Shown: piece after piece, positions 8,191-15,943 of the stretch
How the letters are laid out: each line of letters begins with the position of its first letter
Position numbering within the stretch: the stretch's first letter is position 1
NCBI RefSeq assembly: GCF_014384805.1
Contig: NZ_JACRSS010000003.1
Span: forward strand, 256,792 to 320,791
DNA length: 64,000 nucleotides
Reading direction: 5' to 3'
Source: Guopingia tenuis
GTDB taxonomy: Bacteria; Bacillota; Clostridia; Christensenellales; Christensenellaceae
Made by a program: the position numbers and the translations under genes
The notes under the pieces: model-generated
Seen by the model: only the letters and a program-made list of their open reading frames with translations
What the model was told of the DNA's origin: nothing
Database searches by the model: none

Positions 8191-9204
8191 CTACAGCGTC
8201 TTTCCCATCAGCTCGGAAACCTTTTTCACCTTTTCCATTACGCTGTCGAACTGGTCGGGCGTCAGGGACTGCTGCCCATCCGAAAGGGCCTTGGCCGGAT
8301 CGTTATGCACTTCGATCATCAGCCCGTCCGCTCCGGCCGCCACCGCCGCCATGGCCATGGGTTCCACCATCTCCCGCCGGCCCGTGCCGTGCGAGGGGTC
8401 TACAATGATGGGCAGATGCGAGAGCTTTTTCACTGCCGCCACCGCGCTCAGATCCAGGGTGTTTCTCGTGTAGGTCTCAAAGGTGCGGATACCCCGTTCG
8501 CAGAGGATGACGTTGTTGTTGCCCCGGGACATGATGTATTCCGCGCTCATCAGCCATTCCTCGATGGTGGAGGAAAGCCCGCGCTTTAAGAGAATGGGCT
8601 TCTGGGTCTTGCCCACCTCCTTGAGCAGATCGAAATTCTGCATATTCCGGGCGCCGATTTGGATCACATCCACCACCATCTCAAACATTTCCACATGGCG
8701 GGGCGAGATAATCTCGGAAACGATGGGCAGGCCCGTCGCCTCCCGGGCTTCCCGGAGCATCTCCAGCCCTTCCTTTTCCAGCCCCTGGAAAGCATAGGGC
8801 GAGGTGCGCGGCTTATATGCGCCGCCCCGGAGCAGCCGGGCTCCCGCTTTTTTCACCCGCTTGGCAATACCCGTCACCTGGGCCGCACTCTCCACCGAGC
8901 AGGGCCCCGCCATGACCGTCATCGTTCCGCCGCCGATCTGCACGCCGCCCACATGGATCACCGTATCGTCGTTATGGAATTTGCGGTTGCTCTTTTTGAA
9001 GGGCTCCTGCACCCGCATGACACGTTCCACGCCGTCGCGCATCCCAAGAGCTTCATAATCCAGCTTTTGGGTATCCCCGATAATGCCCAGCACCGTGCAC
9101 TGCACACCCTCGTTGAGCTGGACGGTCATTCCCTCATGGATGAGTTCCTCCTGGAGCTTTTCCACCTGTTCCTTTTTCGCATCGGGCTTCATTACAATAA
9201 TCAT
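8191..9204 (-). CDS. aroF: 3-deoxy-7-phosphoheptulonate synthase (DAHP synthase, class I-beta) with N-terminal ferredoxin-like regulatory domain
   Basis: First step of the pathway: condenses PEP with erythrose-4-phosphate. 337 residues. Residues ~1-70 (MIIVMKPDAKKEQVEKLQEE..) are the ferredoxin-like domain that in characterised class I-beta enzymes closes the barrel on binding Phe or Tyr; the barrel follows with VMAGPCSVESAAQ, RGGAYKPRTSPYAFQG, LLKRGLSSTIEEW and IVDPSHGTGRREMVEPMAMAA. Start at 9204 has GAGG 8 bases upstream. It is the first structural gene behind the attenuator at 9237-9418, so both transcription and activity look tied to Phe/Tyr supply. The symbol aroF is by family use; naming of paralogues varies. 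Confidence 0.95.
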   Translation of the reverse strand: MIIVMKPDAKKEQVEKLQEELIHEGMTVQLNEGVQCTVLGIIGDTQKLDYEALGMRDGVERVMRVQEPFKKSNRKFHNDDTVIHVGGVQIGGGTMTVMAGPCSVESAAQVTGIAKRVKKAGARLLRGGAYKPRTSPYAFQGLEKEGLEMLREAREATGLPIVSEIISPRHVEMFEMVVDVIQIGARNMQNFDLLKEVGKTQKPILLKRGLSSTIEEWLMSAEYIMSRGNNNVILCERGIRTFETYTRNTLDLSAVAAVKKLSHLPIIVDPSHGTGRREMVEPMAMAAVAAGADGLMIEVHNDPAKALSDGQQSLTPDQFDSVMEKVKKVSELMGKTL

Positions 9205-9240
9205 TTCATGTTCCTCTTTTCTTTTTAAACTGTTTAAAAC

Positions 9241-9274
9241 AAAAAACCGCTGAAGCGTCCGATTGCTTCAGCGG
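9241..9274 (-). terminator. Attenuator terminator between the leader peptide and aroF
   Basis: Minus strand: CCGCTGAAGC, 8-base loop, GCTTCAGCGG, then TTTTTT and a T-rich tail. Perfect 10-bp stem. It lies 19 bases after the leader peptide stop and 32 bases before the aroF start, so any transcript of the operon must pass it. Confidence 0.85.
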
Positions 9275-9292
9275 CATTCCTTCAAAAAAATT

Positions 9293-9418
9293 TCAGGCGG
9301 CCTGACACTGACTTTCCGGGGACGCGTTTCGACACAGGCAAAAATAGCCGTAGCCAAAAAAGCTAAAGCCCATAAAGCCGAAAAATCGATTGTCCATCCC
9401 TTGGATTGCCATTCTCAT
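9293..9418 (-). CDS. Phe/Tyr-rich leader peptide of the aromatic amino acid operon
   Basis: 41 codons from ATG 9418 to TGA 9293. The stretch RFFGFMGFSFFGYGYF (residues ~11-26) has seven Phe and two Tyr in 16 residues, with no Trp; the tail is CLCRNASPESQCQAA. A GGCGGGGGT ribosome site lies just upstream of the ATG. The peptide sits between a consensus promoter (9486-9514) and an intrinsic terminator (9241-9274) and precedes aroF-aroB-aroA-aroC-pheA-aroK. This is the layout of a pheL/trpL-type attenuator: slow translation at Phe/Tyr codons would favour readthrough. A segment inside the control codons (minus strand GCTTTAGC, 9362-9369) can pair with the 5' arm of the terminator (GCTGAAGC, 9265-9272), a candidate antiterminator. 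Role is inferred from position and composition; a start a few codons up or downstream is possible. Confidence 0.75.
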   Translation of the reverse strand: MRMAIQGMDNRFFGFMGFSFFGYGYFCLCRNASPESQCQAA

Positions 9419-9426
9419 AAACCCCC

Positions 9427-9474
9427 GCCGGCATAAAACCGGCCTATTTTTCATGTTATGGGCATGCCCCATAA
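9427..9474 (-). promoter_or_regulatory. Two hairpins in the 5' leader of the aro operon
   Basis: TTATGGG-(5)-CCCATAA (9456-9474) and GCCGG-(7)-CCGGC (9427-9443) lie between the promoter and the leader peptide. The second abuts the leader peptide ribosome site. The first is close to the transcription start and could equally be a DNA operator. Confidence 0.5.
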
Positions 9475-9485
9475 CTCGTGCATTT

Positions 9486-9514
9486 ATTATAACATCCGCC
9501 CATAGGCATTGCAA
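9486..9514 (-). promoter_or_regulatory. Sigma-A promoter of the aro operon
   Basis: TTGCAA (9509-9514), 17-base spacer, TATAAT (9486-9491) with a TGT extension. Predicted start of transcription about 9479, about 60 bases before the leader peptide ATG. It lies just after the rubrerythrin stop codon, within the gene-end region. Confidence 0.85.
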
Positions 9515-9522
9515 GAAAAAAA

Positions 9523-10059
9523 TCAATAATTTTTCGCCTGAATCTCAAAATACGCCTGGGGATGCTTGCAGACCGGGCAGATCACCGGCGGCGTGGTTCC
9601 TGTATAGATATGGCCGCAGTTCAGGCAGACCCAGACAGCCCCCTCGTTTCTGGCAAAGACCTTGCCGTCCTGGACGTTGGCAAGCAGCTTTCCATACCGC
9701 TCGTCGTGGGATTTTTCAATGGCCGCTACCAGCTCAAATTTCTTGGCGATTTCGGTGAACCCTTCTTCCTTTGCCTCTTTGGCAAACTGGGCATACATCT
9801 CCGTCCACTCATAGTGTTCGCCCTCCTGGGCCGCTTTCAGGTTTTCTCCGGTTTCCTTTATGCCGTTTACGATATACTCAAACCAGATTTTTGCGTGGGC
9901 GGATTCGTTGCGCGCCGTCTCGTCAAAAATATTGGCGATCTGCTGATAGCCGTCCTTTTTCGCCTTTTTGCTGAAAAAGCTGTATTTGGCCCAGGCCTGC
10001 GATTCCCCCGCAAACGCGGCATGCAGATTGGCATACGTCTTTGAATCTTTGAATTCCAT
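9523..10059 (-). CDS. Rubrerythrin
   Basis: Non-haem iron peroxidase that reduces hydrogen peroxide in anaerobes, cytoplasmic. 178 residues from ATG at 10059, chosen for the GGAAGGAG site 8 bases upstream. N-terminal four-helix diiron domain: FAGESQAWAKYSFF, ETARNESAHAKIW (ExxH), MYAQFAKEAKEEGF, VAAIEKSHDERY (ExxH). C-terminal rubredoxin domain with CLNCGHIYTG and CPVCKHPQAYF giving four Cys ligands. Stands alone downstream of the ABC exporter operon; no clear promoter seen in the 98-base gap. Confidence 0.95.
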   Translation of the reverse strand: MEFKDSKTYANLHAAFAGESQAWAKYSFFSKKAKKDGYQQIANIFDETARNESAHAKIWFEYIVNGIKETGENLKAAQEGEHYEWTEMYAQFAKEAKEEGFTEIAKKFELVAAIEKSHDERYGKLLANVQDGKVFARNEGAVWVCLNCGHIYTGTTPPVICPVCKHPQAYFEIQAKNY

Positions 10060-10157
10060 AAGTTTCGCTCCTTCCATTGGGGATAAAGATTTTGTTTTCC
10101 CTGCTATCTTTTCCCTTTTTCAGGAAGAATATACCCGTTGCCGCATGGCCTCCGGCA

Positions 10158-13100
10158 TTATTCCACAGTTTTCAGCGCCTCCACCATATCGATTTTCTTG
10201 AGCTTGAAATACATCATCCAGTTCACCAGCAGGGCAAACAGAATAGTGAGCGCGCAGGAATACACAAAGCTCAGGGGATTGATGGTCCGTCCGAACATGA
10301 CGGCGTTGACCTCCACTGTCGTGATGATATAGGTATGCAGCAGCATTCCCAGGAAGATGCCCAAAACCATGCCGATACCCGCAAGAATGAAGTTCTCCCG
10401 GTATACATAGGAAAGCACCTCCCGGTCATAGAAGCCCAGCACTTTGATGGTGGCGATCTCCCGGAACCGCTCGCTCACGTTGATGTTGGTCAGGTTATAG
10501 AGAATGAGCAGCGCCAGCGCCCCGGCCGACACGATCAGCACCATCACCACCAGGGAGAGCGTCTCGATCATATCTGAAAAGGTCTCCATCAGATCCTCGG
10601 TGAAGTTGACAAGACCGATGTCGCCCGCCGCCAGCAGGCGGCTGGAATAGGCGTCCCGCTGGTCCTTTGTGAGCTCGCCGGTCTTTACCAGCGCGCTGTT
10701 GTATTCCGGCTCGCCCCCAAAGGTTTTCCCATAAAGATCGGGGGAAATGTAAACATAGTGATGGGCATAGTTCTCGATAATGCCCGATACCCGCACGGCA
10801 TGCGACTGGGTTTCCCCTTCCCGCAGCTCGATGCTGTCCCCCGCCGATACGCCCAATTCTCCCGCCGCCTTTTCGGTCAGAAGCACGCCCGAATCGTCAA
10901 AGGGCACTGCCTCATGGGTCAGCCGGTTTCGGAGAATGATATATTCGGGGAGCCGGTCTGTTTCCCGGGGGACCATTAGGCTCACGCTCATTTTTTTGCC
11001 GTCATGGGCAGCATCCATAGTTTTGGATGCCATAAAAAGCATTTCCTCCGCTTCCCCGCCGGAAAGCACCTCATTTTCGATTTTTTCAAGATCAGCCCCC
11101 TCGGTTTCAAAGCCGATGGTCAGGCCATATTGATAGAGCTCGCCAAACTGATATGTCACGATATTGCTCACGGAATCCCGAAGCCCGAACCCGGCCAGCA
11201 GCAGGGCCATGCTCCCGGCGATGCCGAACACCGTCATCAAAAACCGTTTTTTATAGCGGAAAAGATTGCGGGCCGTAACCTTCCGGGTGAAGGAAAGATG
11301 ATTCCAGATAAATCCCACATGCTCCAGCCAGACCCGCTTGCCGGATTTGGGGGCTCGGGGCCGCATCAGCTGCGAGGGCACCCCCGCCAGCTCCCGGCGG
11401 CAGGCGAAATAGGCGGCCAGCGTCGTGATGAGCACGGCCAGCACCGCCGACGTCACCGCGGTTTCGGGATAGAACCCAATCTGCAGGGGCGGCAGGGTAA
11501 ACATGATGGAATAGGCGCCGAACACTACCCGGGGCAGAACCACATTGCCGATAGCCACACCGGCCGCGCTCCCCAGAATGCTGGCAATGCCGGCATAGAG
11601 CAGATATTTTCCGGCAATGGCCCCGCCCGCATAGCCCAGTCCCTTATATGTCCCGATAAGAGTGCGCTGTTCATCCACCATGCGTGTCATGGTGTTGAGG
11701 CAGACAAAGGCAGCGATGAAATAAAAGAGGGTCGGGAACACCTGCGCCATGGCGTTCATCCGGTCGGCTGCGTCGGTATATTCGCCGTATCCCGGATTGT
11801 CCTCCCGGGTCATGGTATACCATTTGGGCTCCGCCAGCTCTTCCAGTTGCGCCTGCGCGTCTGCCAGCTTGCTTTCTCCCTCGGCGATCTTCTCCTGCCC
11901 CTCGGCGCGTCCTTTCCCCAGTTCCTTCCGGCCCGCGGCATATTCCTCCTCCGCAGCCGCCAGCTCCTTCTCCGCCGCGTCCAGCTGTTTCTTCCCGCTG
12001 GTCTTGGCGGCCGCCAGTTCCTTTTCCTTAGCTGCCAGTTCAGTCTCGCCCCGGGCGATGGCGGCCTGGGCCTCTTCCAATTTCTTTTCAGCGGCAGCAA
12101 ATTCTTCCTTCCGGTCCGACAGCTCTGCCTCGCCCGCCGCCAGCTCCTGCGCTCCTTGCTGATAGGCTGCCTCTCCGGCAGAAAGCCGGGCCTCCAGCGC
12201 CGGGCGCTGACTCTCGGGAACTGAACCCGAATCCAGTAGGGCACGAAGGGCATCCAGCTCCTTCCGGCTTTGCGCCAGCTTTTCCCGGCTCTCCGCAAGG
12301 GCAGCCTCGCCTGCCTGAATCGCCGCCTGGGCCTGGGGTTTCTGCGCCGCCCATTCCTCCTGGGCCGCCGTCAGCTCCTGTTTCTTTTCGTCCATCTGTT
12401 TTTTCCCCTCCGCCAGAGCAGATTCTCCCTGGGCGATCTGCCTGTTATATTCCTCTTTAGCCTTGCTCATGGCCGTCCGGCCGTCATCGATTTCCCGGCG
12501 GGCTTTGGCCAGCTCGGCCTCTCCATCGGCGATTTCCCTGTCAAATTCCGTCTTGGCATCCGCCAATTCCTGTTCCGCCTCGGCGATCTTTTCCTCGGCC
12601 TCGCCGCGGATGCGGTCTCCCCGGGCCTGGGCCTCCTCTTCTCCGAGAGCCTCCAGCTCGGCCTTTTTATCGTCCACCTGGCGGGCATATTCCTCGGAAT
12701 AGGCAGATTCCGCGGCTCCCTCCTTTTCCAGCACCAGATAAGCGTCGGTATAGGCTTCCAGCGCAAAATCCTCCTCCGGAATCAGGCAATAGGCTGCGAC
12801 GCTCCCGCTGCCGATGGTGCTGGAGCCGCGCTCAAAGGAAATATACGCCGGAGAATCCACAAACCCCACAACCGTAAACGTATCCCGGGCGAGGACTTCC
12901 TCCAGGCCGTCTCCCGAGCCGCTGACGAATGTCACGCTGTCCCCCAGGGAAAGGCCCTCGTCCTGGAATTTTCCCCGGCCCAAAACGCATTCCCCGCTCT
13001 TTTCGGGCAGGCGCCCTTCCGCCAGGCGCGGCTGGTTGACGCCGCCTTCTCCCGGCATGCTGTGGAGCCGGACGACGCTCTCTCCCTCGCCCTTTTTCAT

Positions 13101-13382
13101 GATGACGTCATAGGTATAGGCCGGGTCCACCTGGGCCACACCCTCCATTTGGGAAAGAGCATCCAGGTTTTCTTCATCTAACCCCAAGGTAGAAACCACC
13201 CGCAGGTCCATCAGGTTTTCCGAACGAAAATAGGCGTCCGCCGTCTTCTTCATATCCGGCCCGGCCGCCTTTAAACCCGCGAAAAATGCCACACCCAGCA
13301 GGATGATGGTGAAGATAGACAGAAAACGCCCTTTGGAATGCCAGATTTCCCGAAGAGTATCCCGCAGCAGAGCTTTTTTCAT
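10158..13382 (-). CDS. ABC transporter permease (FtsX/MacB type) with a ~280-residue coiled-coil insertion
   Basis: 1074 residues from ATG at 13382 (a TTG five codons earlier is possible). First membrane helix at ~18-38 (FLSIFTIILLGVAFFAGL) followed by a MacB-like extracellular domain, then from about residue 235 to 525 a charged coiled coil rich in Glu/Ala/Lys/Gln with loose repeats of the type GEAELAKARREIDDG. A three-helix FtsX domain follows (~560-680: FYFIAAFVCLNTMTRM.., IGTYKGLGYAG, PPLQIGFYPETAVTSA..), a second extracellular part, and a final FtsX domain near the C-terminus (METFSDMIETLSLVVMVLIV, ATIKVLGFYDREVL). Partner ATPase is the gene just upstream, four bases away. Substrate unknown; relatives export lipids or antimicrobials. 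The coiled coil is longer than in most FtsX family members. Confidence 0.85.
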   Translation of the reverse strand: MKKALLRDTLREIWHSKGRFLSIFTIILLGVAFFAGLKAAGPDMKKTADAYFRSENLMDLRVVSTLGLDEENLDALSQMEGVAQVDPAYTYDVIMKKGEGESVVRLHSMPGEGGVNQPRLAEGRLPEKSGECVLGRGKFQDEGLSLGDSVTFVSGSGDGLEEVLARDTFTVVGFVDSPAYISFERGSSTIGSGSVAAYCLIPEEDFALEAYTDAYLVLEKEGAAESAYSEEYARQVDDKKAELEALGEEEAQARGDRIRGEAEEKIAEAEQELADAKTEFDREIADGEAELAKARREIDDGRTAMSKAKEEYNRQIAQGESALAEGKKQMDEKKQELTAAQEEWAAQKPQAQAAIQAGEAALAESREKLAQSRKELDALRALLDSGSVPESQRPALEARLSAGEAAYQQGAQELAAGEAELSDRKEEFAAAEKKLEEAQAAIARGETELAAKEKELAAAKTSGKKQLDAAEKELAAAEEEYAAGRKELGKGRAEGQEKIAEGESKLADAQAQLEELAEPKWYTMTREDNPGYGEYTDAADRMNAMAQVFPTLFYFIAAFVCLNTMTRMVDEQRTLIGTYKGLGYAGGAIAGKYLLYAGIASILGSAAGVAIGNVVLPRVVFGAYSIMFTLPPLQIGFYPETAVTSAVLAVLITTLAAYFACRRELAGVPSQLMRPRAPKSGKRVWLEHVGFIWNHLSFTRKVTARNLFRYKKRFLMTVFGIAGSMALLLAGFGLRDSVSNIVTYQFGELYQYGLTIGFETEGADLEKIENEVLSGGEAEEMLFMASKTMDAAHDGKKMSVSLMVPRETDRLPEYIILRNRLTHEAVPFDDSGVLLTEKAAGELGVSAGDSIELREGETQSHAVRVSGIIENYAHHYVYISPDLYGKTFGGEPEYNSALVKTGELTKDQRDAYSSRLLAAGDIGLVNFTEDLMETFSDMIETLSLVVMVLIVSAGALALLILYNLTNINVSERFREIATIKVLGFYDREVLSYVYRENFILAGIGMVLGIFLGMLLHTYIITTVEVNAVMFGRTINPLSFVYSCALTILFALLVNWMMYFKLKKIDMVEALKTVE

Positions 13383-13386
13383 GTTT

Positions 13387-14091
13387 CTACCATTCAATCC
13401 TCTCTACCGGCATGGGCGAAGGATTCCGCTCCATGCTGGTTACCTTCCCGCTCTTCACCCGGATCAACCGGTCGCCCATAGGCGCCAGCGCCAGATTATG
13501 GGTGATGACCACCACCGTCATGCCCATCTGAGAGCAGGTATCCTGCAAGAGCTTTAAAACTGCCTTTCCTGTCTGATAATCCAGTGCCCCGGTGGGCTCG
13601 TCGCAGAGCAGGAGTTTGGGGTTCTTGGCCAGTGCCCGGGCGATGGATACCCGCTGCTGCTCGCCGCCGGAAAGCTGGGAGGGGAAGTTATCCCGCCGGT
13701 TTTCCAGCCCCACTTGCTTCAAAATCTCTTCCGGATCAAAGGGGTGTTTGCAGATCTGCGTGGCCAGCTCGACGTTTTCAATGGCTGTCAGGTTCTGCAC
13801 CAGGTTATAAAACTGAAACACAAAGCCGATATCATAGCGGCGGTAGGTAATCAGCTCCTTGCGGGAATATTGGCTGAGATCCTGTCCGTCCACGATGACC
13901 TGCCCGCTGGTGGCCGTATCCATGCCGCCCAGAATATTCAAAATTGTGCTTTTTCCCGCGCCGCTGGCTCCGGCGACAATGACAAACTCTCCTTTTTCAA
14001 TGGAAAAATTCACACCGTCCAACGCATGAATCTGCACCTCGCCCATGGTATATATTTTTTTCACGTCCCGAAATTCGATATAGCTCGCCAT
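13387..14091 (-). CDS. ABC transporter ATP-binding protein (MacB/LolD-like)
   Basis: 234 residues. Walker A GASGAGKST at ~42-50, Q-loop FVFQFYNLVQ, signature LSGGEQQRVSIARALA, Walker B LLLCDEPTGALD, and the H-loop VVVITHN. The sequence NLVQNLTAIENVELA after the Q-loop is typical of the MacB/LolD/FtsE class that pairs with FtsX-fold permeases, matching the neighbouring permease. First gene of a two-gene operon behind the promoter at 14124-14152. Confidence 0.93.
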   Translation of the reverse strand: MASYIEFRDVKKIYTMGEVQIHALDGVNFSIEKGEFVIVAGASGAGKSTILNILGGMDTATSGQVIVDGQDLSQYSRKELITYRRYDIGFVFQFYNLVQNLTAIENVELATQICKHPFDPEEILKQVGLENRRDNFPSQLSGGEQQRVSIARALAKNPKLLLCDEPTGALDYQTGKAVLKLLQDTCSQMGMTVVVITHNLALAPMGDRLIRVKSGKVTSMERNPSPMPVERIEW

Positions 14092-14123
14092 GCGCGTCTC
14101 CCTCTTTTGTTACTTTTGGCAAT

Positions 14124-14152
14124 AGTATAACACGCGCCCGAATTCGCGTCAA
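14124..14152 (-). promoter_or_regulatory. Sigma-A promoter of the ABC exporter operon
   Basis: TTGACG (14147-14152), 17-base spacer, TATACT (14124-14129), 33 bases before the ATG at 14091. Confidence 0.75.
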
Positions 14153-14163
14153 ACGCCTGCTTT

Positions 14164-14194
14164 TGTATATGCACGGGGAAAAACGGGTATGCTA
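14164..14194 (+). promoter_or_regulatory. Candidate forespore (sigma-G-like) promoter of the germination gene
   Basis: TGTATA (14164-14169), 18-base spacer, TATGCTA (14188-14194); the sigma-G consensus in endospore formers is TGnATA with CATnnTA, so the -10 differs at one fixed base. It is the right distance from the TTG start at 14222 and would be incompatible with the upstream ATG at 14189. Confidence 0.4.
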
Positions 14195-14221
14195 ACCCAG
14201 AAAAAAAGGAGGTTTTTTCCC

Positions 14222-15631
14222 TTGGAAACGCAGAAAAAGGATGCTTTCGCCCTGTTTGATAAAAAGCTTAAAATCGGAACCAGCTTTGATATGGTCAAGC
14301 GCCCCATGGTCATTGGGGGGCACAACGCCGCTCTCTATATGGTGGATGGCTTTGTCAAGGATGAAATTATGGAAAAGATCATGGAATTCCTCTTTTCCGC
14401 CGATCCCGCCCAGGTGGACGCCTGCCCCGACGCTCAGAGTTTCGCCAACCGCTTTTTGAGCTATGTGGAGGTTGCCGCAGAGGACGATCCCGACAAGATC
14501 ATCACCCAGGTTCTGTCGGGCACGATTGCCCTTGTGATGGAGCAGTATCCCCAGGTGCTCATGATCGACGCCCGCACCTATCCCTCCCGATCCGTGAGCG
14601 AACCCGAGGACGACAAGGTGCTTCGCGGCTCTCACGACGGTTTTGTGGAAGCGCTGGTATTCAACACGGCCCTCATCCGCCGGCGCATCCGGGATGTGAA
14701 CCTAGTGAACGAAATCCACACCGTCGGCCAGAAATCCAAAACCGATGTGGTGCTCTGCTATATCGAGGGGCAGGCCGATCCAAAGCTGGTGGCAAAGCTG
14801 CAAAAGCTGCTGGATACGCTGGATGTGAACGCTCTCGCCATGGCCCAGGAGAGTCTGAACGAGGCGCTGGTGCGCAGCGGCTGGTATAACCCCTTTCCCA
14901 AAGTGCGCTATACCGAGCGCCCGGACACGGCGGCCGCCTCAATTTTAGAGGGCAAGGTCGCCATCATCGTGGACAATTCTCCCACGGTCATGCTGCTTCC
15001 CGCCGCTGTGTTCGATTTTGTCCAGGAGAGCAACGACTATTATTTCCCCCCGCTGGTGGGGACATATCTGCGCTTTGTCCGCATGATCGTATTCCTGGTC
15101 ACCATCTTTCTGACCCCCGTCTGGTTCCTCCTGATTCAAAATCCTGGCTGGATCCCGCCCTGGCTGGATTTTATCAAAATCGCCGAACCCAACACTGTTC
15201 CCATCGTCGCCCAGCTTCTCATCTTTGAAATCGTCATCGACGGCCTCAAGCTGGCTTCCCTCAACACGCCCAGCGCCCTTTCCAATTCCTTCAGTGTGGT
15301 CGGAGCGCTGATCCTCGGGGAGTTTGCCGTAGAGGCCCGCTGGTTTGTCCCGGAGGTCATTCTCTATATGGCCCTGGTCGCCATCGGCAACTTCACGCAG
15401 CCCAGTTTTGAGCTGGGCTATGCCTTCAAGCTCATCCGCATTCTGCTCATCGTGCTCACGGCGATTTTCAACCTTTGGGGATTCATTGCCGGAATTCTTG
15501 TCATGCTCGTCCTCCTGGCCACCAACCGGACGCCCGCCGGAACCAGCTACCTCTATCCCCTCATCCCCTTCAAGTGGAGTGCTCTCTCCCGCCTGCTCAT
15601 CCGGCGGAAAATGCACCGGGACAACAACTGA
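14222..15631 (+). CDS. GerA-family spore germination protein (SpoVAF-like)
   Basis: 469 residues from a TTG start; chosen because a perfect AAGGAGG lies 9 bases upstream (14206-14212), whereas the ATG at 14189 has no good ribosome site and falls inside a promoter-like sequence. N-terminal cytosolic GerA domain carries DMVKRPMVIGGHNAALYMVDG and the ARTYPSRSVSEPEDDKVLRG segment with the ExE-D pattern of GerAA/SpoVAF proteins; DNSPTVMLLPAAVFDFVQ.. follows, then about five membrane segments from ~residue 285 to the end (e.g. IVFLVTIFLTPVWFLLI, LIFEIVIDGLKLA). The DMxKRPM start resembles SpoVAF more than GerAA. No gerB/gerC or other spoVA genes are adjacent. Acts in the spore inner membrane by family analogy. 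Confidence 0.88.
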   Translation: METQKKDAFALFDKKLKIGTSFDMVKRPMVIGGHNAALYMVDGFVKDEIMEKIMEFLFSADPAQVDACPDAQSFANRFLSYVEVAAEDDPDKIITQVLSGTIALVMEQYPQVLMIDARTYPSRSVSEPEDDKVLRGSHDGFVEALVFNTALIRRRIRDVNLVNEIHTVGQKSKTDVVLCYIEGQADPKLVAKLQKLLDTLDVNALAMAQESLNEALVRSGWYNPFPKVRYTERPDTAAASILEGKVAIIVDNSPTVMLLPAAVFDFVQESNDYYFPPLVGTYLRFVRMIVFLVTIFLTPVWFLLIQNPGWIPPWLDFIKIAEPNTVPIVAQLLIFEIVIDGLKLASLNTPSALSNSFSVVGALILGEFAVEARWFVPEVILYMALVAIGNFTQPSFELGYAFKLIRILLIVLTAIFNLWGFIAGILVMLVLLATNRTPAGTSYLYPLIPFKWSALSRLLIRRKMHRDNN

Positions 15632-15706
15632 CCCAGGAAAGGGATTGCCAAAAGCCGCCGCGGATATTGTCAGGGGAAAGGCAAAGACCAAATACCAAAA
15701 GACCTT

Positions 15707-15770
15707 GGGAGCTTTTGAAAAAGCTCCCAAACCCGCAAAACTTTTGACCGGATGCTTTGCATCCTTGGGG
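15707..15770. repeat. Two-hairpin palindromic repeat, unit B1
   Basis: GGGAGCTTTT-GA-AAAAGCTCCC hairpin, a linker with CCCGCAAAACTTTTG, then GGATGC-TTT-GCATCC and a G-run. Same two-hairpin plan as B2, B3 and A1-A4. It lies in the 312-base gene-free stretch 15632-15943, which holds nothing else recognisable. Confidence 0.75.
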
Positions 15771-15836
15771 CGCGGTGTTTTCTATTTCGCGGTGCATGAA
15801 GGGACGGGACAGAACTCACAAGGGCGCAAAGACCGC

Positions 15837-15903
15837 GGGGACTTTTGAAAAAGCCCCCACATCCCAAAACTTTCTGGCGGATACTTCGCATCCTTGGGGG
15901 GAG
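15837..15903. repeat. Two-hairpin palindromic repeat, unit B2
   Basis: GGGGACTTTTGAAAAAGCCCCC hairpin, linker CATCCCAAAACTTTCTGG, then GGATAC-TTC-GCATCC: the second stem keeps pairing by a G-T wobble. B1 and B2 are 130 bases apart in the same orientation; the right module has only one B unit. Confidence 0.7.
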
Positions 15904-15943
15904 GGAAACAGGCCGATTTTTTGAACATTCATCTTCTTAATAT

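Noticed and set aside
9237..9514. T-box riboswitch upstream of aroF
   Set aside because: No T-box consensus (AGGGTGGnACCGCG-like) and no specifier stem; the leader-peptide plus terminator arrangement explains the region better.
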